Source: Criblamydia sequanensis CRIB-18 (GTDB lineage Bacteria; Chlamydiota; Chlamydiia; Chlamydiales; Criblamydiaceae). From it: a stretch of DNA of 64,000 nt. The translations under genes were made by a program, and so were the position numbers. The stretch covers positions 236,197-300,196 of the forward strand of contig NZ_CCEJ010000001.1 in assembly GCF_000750955.1 (NCBI RefSeq), written 5' to 3'. Of this stretch, positions 1 to 8,277 are shown piece by piece. The notes under the pieces are model-generated. The model did no database searches. It was not told where the DNA came from and saw nothing but the letters and a program-made list of their open reading frames with translations. Within the stretch, counting starts at the first letter, position 1, and the number at the start of each line of letters is the position of its first letter.

Positions 1-231
1 AATGACCCCTTCAACATCGAAGGAAATTCCTGGGGACTTTAAGTTTCTACCGATAAAATGCCCAAATGCTTGAGATAGCTTTTTTAAATCGAGGTCCTGG
101 TTATCTTGTTCGGCTGATAAGTGTTGTAGCTTATCATTTGAGGTTTCCGAAGAAGGTGTGAAGCTTGCAAATAAAGCACTCACACAAGCAGATAAAATAA
201 AGGATCTCTTAAGACAATGACGCTTATTCAT
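1..231 (-). CDS. mip: Mip-like FKBP peptidyl-prolyl isomerase, N-terminal part only
   Basis: Only the first 77 codons lie in the window; the gene runs off the left edge. The ATG at 231 opens a basic n-region (MNKRHCLKR) followed by a hydrophobic stretch to about residue 24, so the product is exported. An LSAC motif at residues 13-16 fits a lipobox, but the hydrophobic core continues past it, so lipidation is uncertain. Residues 35-77 are charged and helical, as in the dimerisation region of Mip/FkpA proteins, and include QAFGHFIGRNL. The FKBP catalytic domain is outside the window. The call rests on this and on position: mip follows aspS in Chlamydia. Expected role: periplasmic or surface proline isomerase. 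Confidence 0.7.
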   Translation of the reverse strand, partial: MNKRHCLKRSFILSACVSALFASFTPSSETSNDKLQHLSAEQDNQDLDLKKLSQAFGHFIGRNLKSPGISFDVEGVI

Positions 232-359
232 AAAAAAAATGGCCTCCTCGGGTCATTTAAAAATCTTTTTGAGCGCTTCTAAAGCGAATCTTTCTGTATA
301 GTTGAAATTTCCAAAGTAAGTGTCCAACTTAAGATAAATACGCTAATTTGTCTATGAAA

Positions 360-2120
360 TTAATTTTCGATAGAAAGCTTAAGTTCATTTAGCTGTCGTT
401 TACCGACATTTGACGGACAATCCAACATAAGGTCTGCTGATTTTTGTGTTTTAGGGAACGCTATCACATCCCTTATAGAATCCGTTTTACAAATGATCAT
501 CATCAATCGATCAAGCCCAAATGCCATTCCAAGGTGAGGAGGAGCCCCGTAACTTAAAGCATCTAAAAAGAATCCAAAACGAGATTTCTGTTCTTTTTCT
601 GAAATGCCGAGCAGCTTAAATATTTTGCTTTGTAGCTCTAAATTATGAATCCTTTTTGAGCCGCCTCCGATTTCATAGCCGTTTAAAACCATGTCATAGC
701 CGGATGAGCGAACTGAGGATGGGTCCGTATCAAGAAGAGGTAAATCTTCATCGATGGGAGAAGTAAAAGGGTGGTGGACGCTTGTCAGCCGACCTTCTTC
801 TTCGCTCCACTCAAAAAGAGGAAAGTCTGTGACCCAAAGGAATTCAAGACGTTCTTCATCAATTAAATTTCTATCGGAAGCAATCTTTCTTCTTAAGTGG
901 TCAAGGGCTTGATTGGTTTTCGATTTTTCATCAGCAATCATGAAAATTAAATCATTTTCTTCAATATTTGCTCTTTCAATAAGATCTTTTTGAACGCTTT
1001 CAGGAAAGAATTTTACAATGTTTGAAGTTAATTTTCCTTCTTGGAACTTCATCCATGCAAGGCCTTTAATCCCTAAATGTCCGACAAAAGAAGTGTAATC
1101 ATCGATAGATTTTCTTGATAAATCGCTTCCTCCTTTAATTACAATTGCTTTTACAATCCCTTCATTATTTAAAGCATCTAAAAATACTGAAAAGGCAGAT
1201 TCTTTTACAATATCAGAAATTTCAACAAGCGCCATCTCAAACCTTAAATCGGGCTTATCAGTACCGTAGCGGTCCATAGCTTCTTTATGAGACATTCTTT
1301 TAAAGGGAAGCGTTATTTTTACATCTCTTTGGTTTTCAAATAAGGCCTTGATCATGTTTTCCATAATGGACATCAACACGTCTTCTGTTTCAAAGCTCAT
1401 CTCAACATCAATTTGAGTAAACTCAGGCTGTCTATCGGCCCTTAAATCCTCATCTCTAAAGCATTGGGCGATTTGAAAATAGCGGTCCATGCCCGCTACC
1501 ATAAAAAGCTGCTTAAATAGTTGAGGGGATTGAGGAAGGGCAAAAAATGAACCCGGATAGATTCTTGATGGGACAAGATAGTCCCGTGCTCCTTCAGGGG
1601 TTGATTTGCCAAGGATCGGGGTTGTCAATTCAAGAAAGCCCTGGTCGTGTAAAAAATTTCGTATGAGGTGCATCGCTTGATGGCGTTTAACAAGATTTTC
1701 TTGGATTTTGCCTCTTCGAATATCCAAAAATCTATATTTTAACCTTAGCTCTTCGTTGGTATCTATTTCTTCATCGCAGATAGAAAATGGGGGCGTTTTG
1801 GCTTTAGAAAGAATATGAAGGGCGGAAACGGCCACTTCAATTTCGCCAGTTAATAGTTTCGGGTTGATCATCCCTTCTTTTCTTTTTTTAACCACCCCTT
1901 TAATACTAATGACCCATTCAGACCTTAGATCTTTCGCTTCATCAATCAGCTCAGGGTCAAGGACTAGTTGCGTCACACCGAAACGATCGCGCAGATCAAT
2001 AAATATTAATCCCCCATGATCCCGTCTTCTATCGACCCAACCGGACAAAGTGACTTCTCTATCTTGATCTTTTTCCCTTAATGCATCCAAGCGATGCGTA
2101 CGGCGGAAATCAAATGGCAT
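360..2120 (-). CDS. aspS: Aspartyl-tRNA synthetase, bacterial type (AspRS1)
   Basis: Class II synthetase of 586 residues, the normal bacterial length with the internal GAD insertion. It charges tRNA with aspartate in the cytoplasm. Visible parts: N-terminal OB-fold anticodon-binding domain (GWVDRRRDHGGLIF, residues 27-40), motif 2 (FRDEDLRADRQPEF) and motif 3 (GLDRLM near the C-terminus). The His in RRDHGG is the residue described as typical of non-discriminating bacterial AspRS, which also make Asp-tRNA(Asn) for GatCAB; that reading is inference. AAGGAA lies about 6 nt before the ATG. It is 68 bp downstream of hisS, likely in one transcript. A second, unrelated-type AspRS lies at 58155-59966. 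Confidence 0.97.
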   Translation of the reverse strand: MPFDFRRTHRLDALREKDQDREVTLSGWVDRRRDHGGLIFIDLRDRFGVTQLVLDPELIDEAKDLRSEWVISIKGVVKKRKEGMINPKLLTGEIEVAVSALHILSKAKTPPFSICDEEIDTNEELRLKYRFLDIRRGKIQENLVKRHQAMHLIRNFLHDQGFLELTTPILGKSTPEGARDYLVPSRIYPGSFFALPQSPQLFKQLFMVAGMDRYFQIAQCFRDEDLRADRQPEFTQIDVEMSFETEDVLMSIMENMIKALFENQRDVKITLPFKRMSHKEAMDRYGTDKPDLRFEMALVEISDIVKESAFSVFLDALNNEGIVKAIVIKGGSDLSRKSIDDYTSFVGHLGIKGLAWMKFQEGKLTSNIVKFFPESVQKDLIERANIEENDLIFMIADEKSKTNQALDHLRRKIASDRNLIDEERLEFLWVTDFPLFEWSEEEGRLTSVHHPFTSPIDEDLPLLDTDPSSVRSSGYDMVLNGYEIGGGSKRIHNLELQSKIFKLLGISEKEQKSRFGFFLDALSYGAPPHLGMAFGLDRLMMIICKTDSIRDVIAFPKTQKSADLMLDCPSNVGKRQLNELKLSIEN

Positions 2121-2188
2121 AAGATTCCTTATAATATTTGGGAGACTGGAATCGTTCTATCGAGAATCCATTCTCGTTTTTCATTTTG

Positions 2189-3646
2189 TTATTCTTTTTT
2201 TTGTTTGAGTAATTCCGAAATGAAAGAAACCGCATTTTGTAATTGTCCGCTGAGTTCTTTAGTTTTGGAAATCGCTTGAGAGATATGTTTTATAAAGAAA
2301 TCGACTTCCCGATCATTTCTGAATGGCTTAAATAGTTCAGAGTAAGAAAGAGCTAAGTTTTCCTTTTTCTCTTCGATGCTTAAAATTCTTTCAAGGCTTG
2401 AGAAAGGAATTGGAAAGGATTCGCCTGTTTCCATATCCTTTAAAAAAAGCTCTTCATTTTTTAATTCATTCTCGCCAATGACAGCGACGTACTTGGCTCT
2501 TGCATCATTGGCTTCTTGCATGACTTTTTGAAGCTTTCGTTTAGAATAATCTAAACTGACCGAGATGCCTTTAGAACGTAGATCATGGACGAGGGTAAAG
2601 GCTTTTTTTGCAGCTTCATCCCCAAGAGGGATCACAAATAAGGTAGGAGCCGGGTTAGTTGGCAAAAGAGTCATTTGCTTTAACATGGTTTGAATAATCC
2701 GCTCGATACCTGTTCCAAAACCAAAGGCCGGTAAATCCACCCCGCCAAGCTGTTTGATAAGCCCGTCATATCTTCCCCCGCCAACCAAACTATTTTGGGA
2801 TCCAAGTTCAGTTGAAACGATTTCAAACACTGTGTAGTTATAATAATCCAAGCCTCGAACCAGGGTCGGGGTTACTTCATAAGGGATTGAAAGGGTTTCT
2901 AAAAGGCTTTTCACTTGTTCAAAGTGAGTCTTCGCTTTTTCTGAAATTGAGTCGAGAATGGAAGGGGCGTTTTTTATGATCTCCTGATCTTCTTCGGCTT
3001 TCGAGTCTAGAATTCTTAAAGGGTTTGTCTCAAGCCTTCTCTTGCTATCTTCTGAAAGAAGCTCTTTTTTGGAAGAAAGGTAATCAACAAGTTGTTCCTT
3101 AAATTTTTTTCTTGATTCCGGATCCCCTAAAGAATTTAACCGAACAAGAAGGTTTGTGAGGCCAAGTCTTTTATATAGAGTGTAAATAAGATCGATGACT
3201 TCAACATCTTGCTCAGGGGATGCGTTTCCTATGGCTTCAACCCCGAATTGATGGTGCTGTCTAAACCTCCCGGCTTGCGCTCTTTCGTAACGAAACATGG
3301 GGGCGATATAGAAGAATTTGTGTTGGGAACCTTTGGTGTCAAGACGGTGCTCGATAAAGGCTCTCATGGCAGGAGCTGTGCCTTCAGGTCTTAAAGTTAG
3401 GGATCTTCCGCCTTTATCTTCAAATGTGTACATTTCCTTGGAAACAATGTCTGTTCCTTCGCCAACACTTCTTTGAAACAATTCTGTTTTTTCAAAAAGC
3501 GGTGTTCTTATTTCTTTAAAGCCATAGTCACTCGCTGTTTTACGGATGACAGACTCTACGTAATTCCAAAGATATGAACTTTTCCAGGGTTCTTCATCGT
3601 CAACAGGCAGGATATCAAAAACACCGGGGGGGCTTTTATAGGACAT
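2189..3646 (-). CDS. hisS: Histidyl-tRNA synthetase with C-terminal extension
   Basis: Class II synthetase that charges tRNA(His). Motif 2 region (APMFRYERAQAGRFRQHHQFG), the histidine-specific LVRGLDYYNYTVFE and GGGRYDGL segments and a C-terminal anticodon-binding domain are all present. At 485 residues it is longer than the usual 420-430. The extra roughly 55-60 residues follow the normal end of the anticodon domain (after SFPIPFSSLERIL) and are charged and helical, ending FISELLKQKKE. The reading frame is open with no sign of frameshift. It sits between the FHA protein and aspS on the same strand. Confidence 0.96.
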   Translation of the reverse strand: MSYKSPPGVFDILPVDDEEPWKSSYLWNYVESVIRKTASDYGFKEIRTPLFEKTELFQRSVGEGTDIVSKEMYTFEDKGGRSLTLRPEGTAPAMRAFIEHRLDTKGSQHKFFYIAPMFRYERAQAGRFRQHHQFGVEAIGNASPEQDVEVIDLIYTLYKRLGLTNLLVRLNSLGDPESRKKFKEQLVDYLSSKKELLSEDSKRRLETNPLRILDSKAEEDQEIIKNAPSILDSISEKAKTHFEQVKSLLETLSIPYEVTPTLVRGLDYYNYTVFEIVSTELGSQNSLVGGGRYDGLIKQLGGVDLPAFGFGTGIERIIQTMLKQMTLLPTNPAPTLFVIPLGDEAAKKAFTLVHDLRSKGISVSLDYSKRKLQKVMQEANDARAKYVAVIGENELKNEELFLKDMETGESFPIPFSSLERILSIEEKKENLALSYSELFKPFRNDREVDFFIKHISQAISKTKELSGQLQNAVSFISELLKQKKE

Positions 3647-3780
3647 AAAACTCTTTTCATCCGCTATAGTTAAAGTTAAGAAAGTAAAATATCAGGGCGC
3701 AAGAACCCAATATATTAACTTAAACCAAAATATCGGTAAAGCCGATTGAATGAGCTTAAGCCTCACGGGCTCTCAGAGTT

Positions 3781-6279
3781 TTAAGTCTCATGATTTTCTT
3801 GAATATGAAGGTCGTACTCTGAAAGAAAATAATCAATTTCTTCAGGGTCGAAAATCCAAGCTTTTTTAAAAATGGTCCTTAAAGTGGATAAACCTTCATT
3901 TGTAAACTCATCTTTAGGTAAACCTTCCCCCGATAGGATGAAGAAGGATAGTTTTTCTAAAACTTTGTTTCGAACTAGATTTTGAATGGCTAGGACATGG
4001 TAAGGGTTATCTGAATTATCTTTTTTAATAAAAAGGGATGCTTTTTCTATTTCAGCAAGGAGCTCGTTTAAATTTGCTGCGTTTTCAATATTTAGGATGG
4101 AATTAAGAGTTTCATCATCGATTCCATCGGGGATGGAAGTGCCGCTTTCATTGGCCAAAGGCTCTTTTATCGGCTGAGCAACACCTTTTAGTCCTGCAGC
4201 ATCTACATAGGCAATAAACTCGGCTAACGCCATTTCGCCATCTTGCAAATAGAGTTCATGAAGTTTCTTTAAAAGGTGGTCTCTTGTCTCCAAGGTTTTT
4301 TCAAGGAACTGGTTTGAGAGAGTTTCGAAAATATTTGGAAAATCCGTCATTTCTTCTTTCATTTCTGATTGAATGATTTCAATTAAAGACTCTCCCATAA
4401 AGCTAAGGGCTGCCTTTCTTTCTTTAGCAAGTTCTTTCAATTTTAGAAATAAAGGCTTTTCCTCATCGATTTCATGTAATTGAAATGGGGCGTTACGGGT
4501 AGGTGCCTTATCGGCATAAGCAACCGCTTTTGAGAGTGCCTCTAAAGGTTTATGGGAGCCGACGCCATCTATAATCAACTCGTTTTCTAAGTCATCGCTT
4601 GTTCCATTATCGGTAGCTAAAAGTTTAGAAACGGTTTTTTTCGCGTCTTCGTCATAATCGAGGTAGGCGATAAGAAACCTTCTCTTCGGCATCAAATTTG
4701 AAAGAGCTTCCCTTGCGTTCAAAGCCTCAAGGCGCCCTTTAGTCGTATAGAGGATGGGCTCTTTTAGTTTGACAATGACCTTAAGTTCATCATGCAAACG
4801 TTTTAAATCGCTGATATTAGGCTCTTTAGCCAATTCTATCGCCTTATGCATAATCTTTTCACCGATTTGGGAATACCTTGGGCAGTTGTAGATTAAGTTC
4901 ACTCCTTCTTTGCAGACTTTATGCAGATCTTCGGGGGTTGCGTACCCGTTGCTATTGTCTTTATCTGAAAGCTCGCTTAGGGGAATTATCTCTCCTTGAT
5001 TAATCAACGTGGCTAATTCATCGTTGCCGTCTGGCGATAGGCTGTCAGGATTGATTAAAAGCCTGTTCAGTACCCTTAAATCTTTAATTCGTCTTAAGGT
5101 CATGGAATTGGAGTCCACAGCAATGGAATCAGAAGCTTGCACCCAGGGGATAAAAGAAGGTTCGGATTGCGCGATCAAAACAAACCTTGAACTGTCTTTA
5201 CTTGTATAAATTCGAAGCAAGTACTTCCCATTAAGCTTCCCTTGGGAGTCTAGGACAGCAGAGGGTGGATGATGAGGGGATAGAACAGATTCAAGGCTTG
5301 TTTTAAGGAATTGGGGATCGGACCAGTTTTGCATTCTGGGGTGGATATGATTGACTTGCGCATACACTAAAGCTAAAGCAATGTCTGTCACGCTTCTTGC
5401 AGCTTCTATCTCATCTTGATGCTGCTTACTGGAAAGGTTGTTATAAATACTTCCGCCGATGATCAAAATGAGGGTAATTAAAATAATGAGAACGGCTGCG
5501 AAAATTCTAAAATAAGTATTTCCAAAATAGCTATTTATCGGTTCTGAAAAAAAAGACTTTTTTTCATCTTCACGATTTTTTGATTGGGCTTTTTCAGAAA
5601 CGCCCTCTTCCGAATTGTCGGGAAGGTCCAAAATCGTTATCGGTTTAGCTATAGTCTTTTCTTTTATAGGCTCTTTTTCTTTCGATTTTTCTTGCTTTGC
5701 CGCGAAAAGTTCTTTTTCGGGCAGCTCTTCCCATTCCGTGAATAAAGATTCTATTTCTTCATGGCTCATGATGGGTGGAAGGCCTTCTGCATTAAGAACA
5801 TCTTCTAAATCAAGATCTTCATCATATCCCTTTTTGATCAGACGAGTCTCGCTTTTAAAAAATGTTTGTTTCGGCTCTTCGAAAACAGATTCCGTTTCAC
5901 TTGCCTTTTTTAAAGTTCTTTCGAGAACTGGAGATACGCCTTCTTTCAGGCTGGCAGACGGGAATTCTCTATAAGAATGTGCGGCAGCTTTCTCTTCAAA
6001 AACAAGACAGTGTTCACCTACTTTTAATACGTCATTATTCTTAAGCCGTCTTTTTCCAAAAGGGAGTCCATTTAAAGTTGCGAAAGGATCGTTTGCGAAA
6101 TTATGAACGGAGTATCTGCCGTCTTGTTCTTCCTGAATTTTAAAATGAACCGGTTGAATGGTATCGCCTTTAAGAGCAATGTCAATTTCTGAGACGCCGA
6201 CGCGCCCTATCAAAATTTGATGCTTCTCAAAAGAATAGATTAATTCGCCTTTTCCCGGATTTAGTGTGAGTTTAATCAT
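3781..6279 (-). CDS. FHA-domain single-span membrane protein
   Basis: 832 residues. Residues 1-95 form an FHA domain: IGR at 24-26, a His in the HFKI strand, and NG at about 70-71, so phosphothreonine-peptide binding is possible although the usual Ser before the His is replaced. Residues 100-250 are charged and low in complexity. One transmembrane helix lies at about 255-280 (FRIFAAVLIILITLILIIGG), and the remaining 550 residues are helical and outside the cytoplasm. The layout recalls type III secretion inner-ring proteins (YscD/CdsD), but no second FHA or BON/ring module was recognised and no secretion genes are adjacent. It is first in a minus-strand run with hisS, aspS and mip. Function unknown. 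Confidence 0.75.
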   Translation of the reverse strand: MIKLTLNPGKGELIYSFEKHQILIGRVGVSEIDIALKGDTIQPVHFKIQEEQDGRYSVHNFANDPFATLNGLPFGKRRLKNNDVLKVGEHCLVFEEKAAAHSYREFPSASLKEGVSPVLERTLKKASETESVFEEPKQTFFKSETRLIKKGYDEDLDLEDVLNAEGLPPIMSHEEIESLFTEWEELPEKELFAAKQEKSKEKEPIKEKTIAKPITILDLPDNSEEGVSEKAQSKNREDEKKSFFSEPINSYFGNTYFRIFAAVLIILITLILIIGGSIYNNLSSKQHQDEIEAARSVTDIALALVYAQVNHIHPRMQNWSDPQFLKTSLESVLSPHHPPSAVLDSQGKLNGKYLLRIYTSKDSSRFVLIAQSEPSFIPWVQASDSIAVDSNSMTLRRIKDLRVLNRLLINPDSLSPDGNDELATLINQGEIIPLSELSDKDNSNGYATPEDLHKVCKEGVNLIYNCPRYSQIGEKIMHKAIELAKEPNISDLKRLHDELKVIVKLKEPILYTTKGRLEALNAREALSNLMPKRRFLIAYLDYDEDAKKTVSKLLATDNGTSDDLENELIIDGVGSHKPLEALSKAVAYADKAPTRNAPFQLHEIDEEKPLFLKLKELAKERKAALSFMGESLIEIIQSEMKEEMTDFPNIFETLSNQFLEKTLETRDHLLKKLHELYLQDGEMALAEFIAYVDAAGLKGVAQPIKEPLANESGTSIPDGIDDETLNSILNIENAANLNELLAEIEKASLFIKKDNSDNPYHVLAIQNLVRNKVLEKLSFFILSGEGLPKDEFTNEGLSTLRTIFKKAWIFDPEEIDYFLSEYDLHIQENHET

Positions 6280-6784
6280 GGTTTTTATTTCGGGTTAAAA
6301 ATTGACCCTTTTCATATTAAGAAATAAGGCTTAAATCGATCCATCTTTCTAATAGATCTTAAGTCTTAATGGTTAAAATTTAATTTTTAACAATAAGGCT
6401 CGAATCTAGGTAAAAAAACTTGTAATTATGGAATCTTCTAGCACATTCTGTTTACCCGGGTCAATGGGAGATCCAAAATTTATTTGAGAAGTTGAGAATA
6501 AATGTTTTAGAGTAGAAAATCCACATTGGCGAAAGTTTTATCACAACGATTGCTTTTTGGTGAATTGTTTTTTTTTGAAGGGTTTTGACAAATTTAAATT
6601 TTATTAAATCTGTAGTTGTTCATGTTTTAATTAAATTTTTTAAATTAGTTGGAACTTAGGGTGAAAAAAAATATCAAACCTTGTAAACTAATGCCTTTTC
6701 CACCTTCGGGGTTTGAACCCAAACCTATATAATAGCGGATTTGCTAAGGGTTAGAGAGATTTTTTTAAAAGGGCGTAAGTTTCA
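6280..6784. other. Divergent intergenic region between the FHA gene and uhpC
   Basis: A 505-bp AT-rich gap between divergently transcribed genes. No ORF, tRNA or rRNA was found. It holds an AT hairpin (GTTAAAA/TTTTAAC, about 6370-6390), a short GC dyad (GGGTT/AACCC near 6709-6720) and a TATAAT at 6728-6733. It must carry the promoters of both flanking genes. Confidence 0.6.
6728..6733 (+). promoter_or_regulatory. Probable -10 element for uhpC
   Basis: A perfect TATAAT lies 52 nt before the uhpC ATG. No good -35 is present at 16-18 nt spacing (TTCGGG at 6705-6710), but a GGGTT/AACCC dyad lies directly upstream and could be an activator or repressor site. The assignment is tentative. Confidence 0.35.
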
Positions 6785-8167
6785 ATGAAATCATTACTCC
6801 AGATTTTTAAACCGGATCCCTATCTTCCTGAAATTGAAGATAAGACGGAAGTTAATCGAATGTACCATTATTGGCGCATTCGAATTCTCTACTCTATGTT
6901 TGTCGGTTATGCCCTATATTATTTCACAAGGAAAAGCTTCACCTTTGCAGCTCCTGGTCTTATTGATGAACTTGGCCTTACAAAACAGCAAATGGGACTT
7001 CTTGGAAGTGTATTTTCCTTAAGTTACGGGCTAAGTAAATTTTTAAGCGGAATTCTCTCTGATCGATCCAACCCTAGATATTTTATGGCCGTGGGTCTTT
7101 TCGTTACGGGAATATTAAATATTTTATTCGGCTACAATTCCTCCCTTATCATGTTTGTTATTTTTTGGGGGTTAAATGGATGGTTCCAAGGCTTTGGCTG
7201 GCCGCCTTGCGCAAGGTTTTTAACTCACTGGTACTCTCATTCAGAAAGGGGGTCTTGGTGGTCGACTTGGAATATTTCCCATAATCTGGGAGCTTTTTTA
7301 ATCCCTTGGATAGTAGGCTTTGCTTTGGAGTATTACGGGTGGCGCTTTGCGATGTATATCCCTGGGCTTATTTGTATTGCCGGCTCCTTTTTCTTAATCA
7401 ATAGGCTTCGTGACACCCCTCAATCGCTTGGACTGCCTCCTATTGAGACTTTTAGAAACGATTATTCCGGGACAACAAAAGAAGAAGTTGAAAATGAACA
7501 TGAATTGTCGACTAAAGAAATTCTATTTGAGCATATTCTAAAAAACCCTTACATGTGGGTGCTTGCCGCAAGTTATTTTTTCGTGTACTTAGTCAGAACA
7601 GGAGTCAATGATTGGTCCACTCTTTTTCTCATTGAAGAAAAAGATTATAGCTTAATGGGCGCCACAGGTTCAGTTTCCCTTTTTGAAATAGGGGGTCTTT
7701 TAGGAAGCCTTGCTGCCGGTTGGTCTTCCGATTATCTTTTTGGCGCAAGACGGGGGCCTGTAAATGCCATCTTTGCGATCGGTATAGCTTTATCAATTTT
7801 TCTTTTTTGGTTTACTCCTGTAAACTACCCCATATTAGACTCACTTGCCATTTTCCTATTGGGATTTACGATTTTCGGACCCCAAATGCTAATTGGTGTC
7901 GCGGCAGCTGAGCTTTCTCATAAAAAAGCGGCAGCGACCGCCACAGGTTTTATTGGATGGCTTGCCTATATTGGGGCAGCCGTTGCCGGTTACCCTTTAG
8001 GCTCGATTACCCAAAATTATGGGTGGTCAGGTTTTTTCATCGCTTTATCAACTTGCGCTCTTTTATCGGCAGCGCTTTTGATTCCGCTTTGGTGGATAGA
8101 TGATAAAAAGTCTTATAAGTTCCGACCTAAAAAGGCCGAACCTGCCATGCAAAATAAGCAAGCCTAA
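6785..8167 (+). CDS. uhpC: Hexose-phosphate antiporter (UhpC-like MFS transporter)
   Basis: Inner-membrane carrier of the organophosphate:phosphate antiporter branch of the MFS, with about 12 membrane helices in 460 residues. The N-terminus YYFTRKSFTFAAPGLIDELG is typical of GlpT/UhpT/UhpC. In chlamydiae the homologue imports glucose-6-phosphate from the host in exchange for phosphate. AAGGGCG precedes the ATG. It stands between hisS and dnaE, as in Chlamydia apart from the inserted FHA gene, and its stop codon overlaps a terminator-like hairpin. Confidence 0.93.
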   Translation: MKSLLQIFKPDPYLPEIEDKTEVNRMYHYWRIRILYSMFVGYALYYFTRKSFTFAAPGLIDELGLTKQQMGLLGSVFSLSYGLSKFLSGILSDRSNPRYFMAVGLFVTGILNILFGYNSSLIMFVIFWGLNGWFQGFGWPPCARFLTHWYSHSERGSWWSTWNISHNLGAFLIPWIVGFALEYYGWRFAMYIPGLICIAGSFFLINRLRDTPQSLGLPPIETFRNDYSGTTKEEVENEHELSTKEILFEHILKNPYMWVLAASYFFVYLVRTGVNDWSTLFLIEEKDYSLMGATGSVSLFEIGGLLGSLAAGWSSDYLFGARRGPVNAIFAIGIALSIFLFWFTPVNYPILDSLAIFLLGFTIFGPQMLIGVAAAELSHKKAAATATGFIGWLAYIGAAVAGYPLGSITQNYGWSGFFIALSTCALLSAALLIPLWWIDDKKSYKFRPKKAEPAMQNKQA

Positions 8168-8197
8168 GGGATTCTCTTTTCCCTTTTGTTTTGTTTC
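8166..8197 (+). terminator. Terminator-like hairpin after uhpC
   Basis: AAGGGA (8166-8171) pairs with TCCCTT (8180-8185), and the hairpin is followed by a T-rich tail. The first arm overlaps the uhpC stop codon. Confidence 0.5.
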
Positions 8198-8277
8198 TAT
8201 AAGATTAAAGGTCTTATTTTTTATAGACTCTATAATGAAACGAACCCTGAAATTTATAATCTATTGTTTGAGAACCG

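Noticed and set aside
3781-6279. Calling the FHA protein CdsD of the type III secretion system
   Set aside because: Similar length, but only one FHA domain was seen, the membrane helix is early (about 255-280), and no secretion genes are adjacent.
6700-6725. T-arm-like sequence (GGGGTTTGAACCC) suggesting a tRNA 3' end
   Set aside because: No acceptor, anticodon or D arms can be built upstream; it is only a short dyad near the uhpC promoter.
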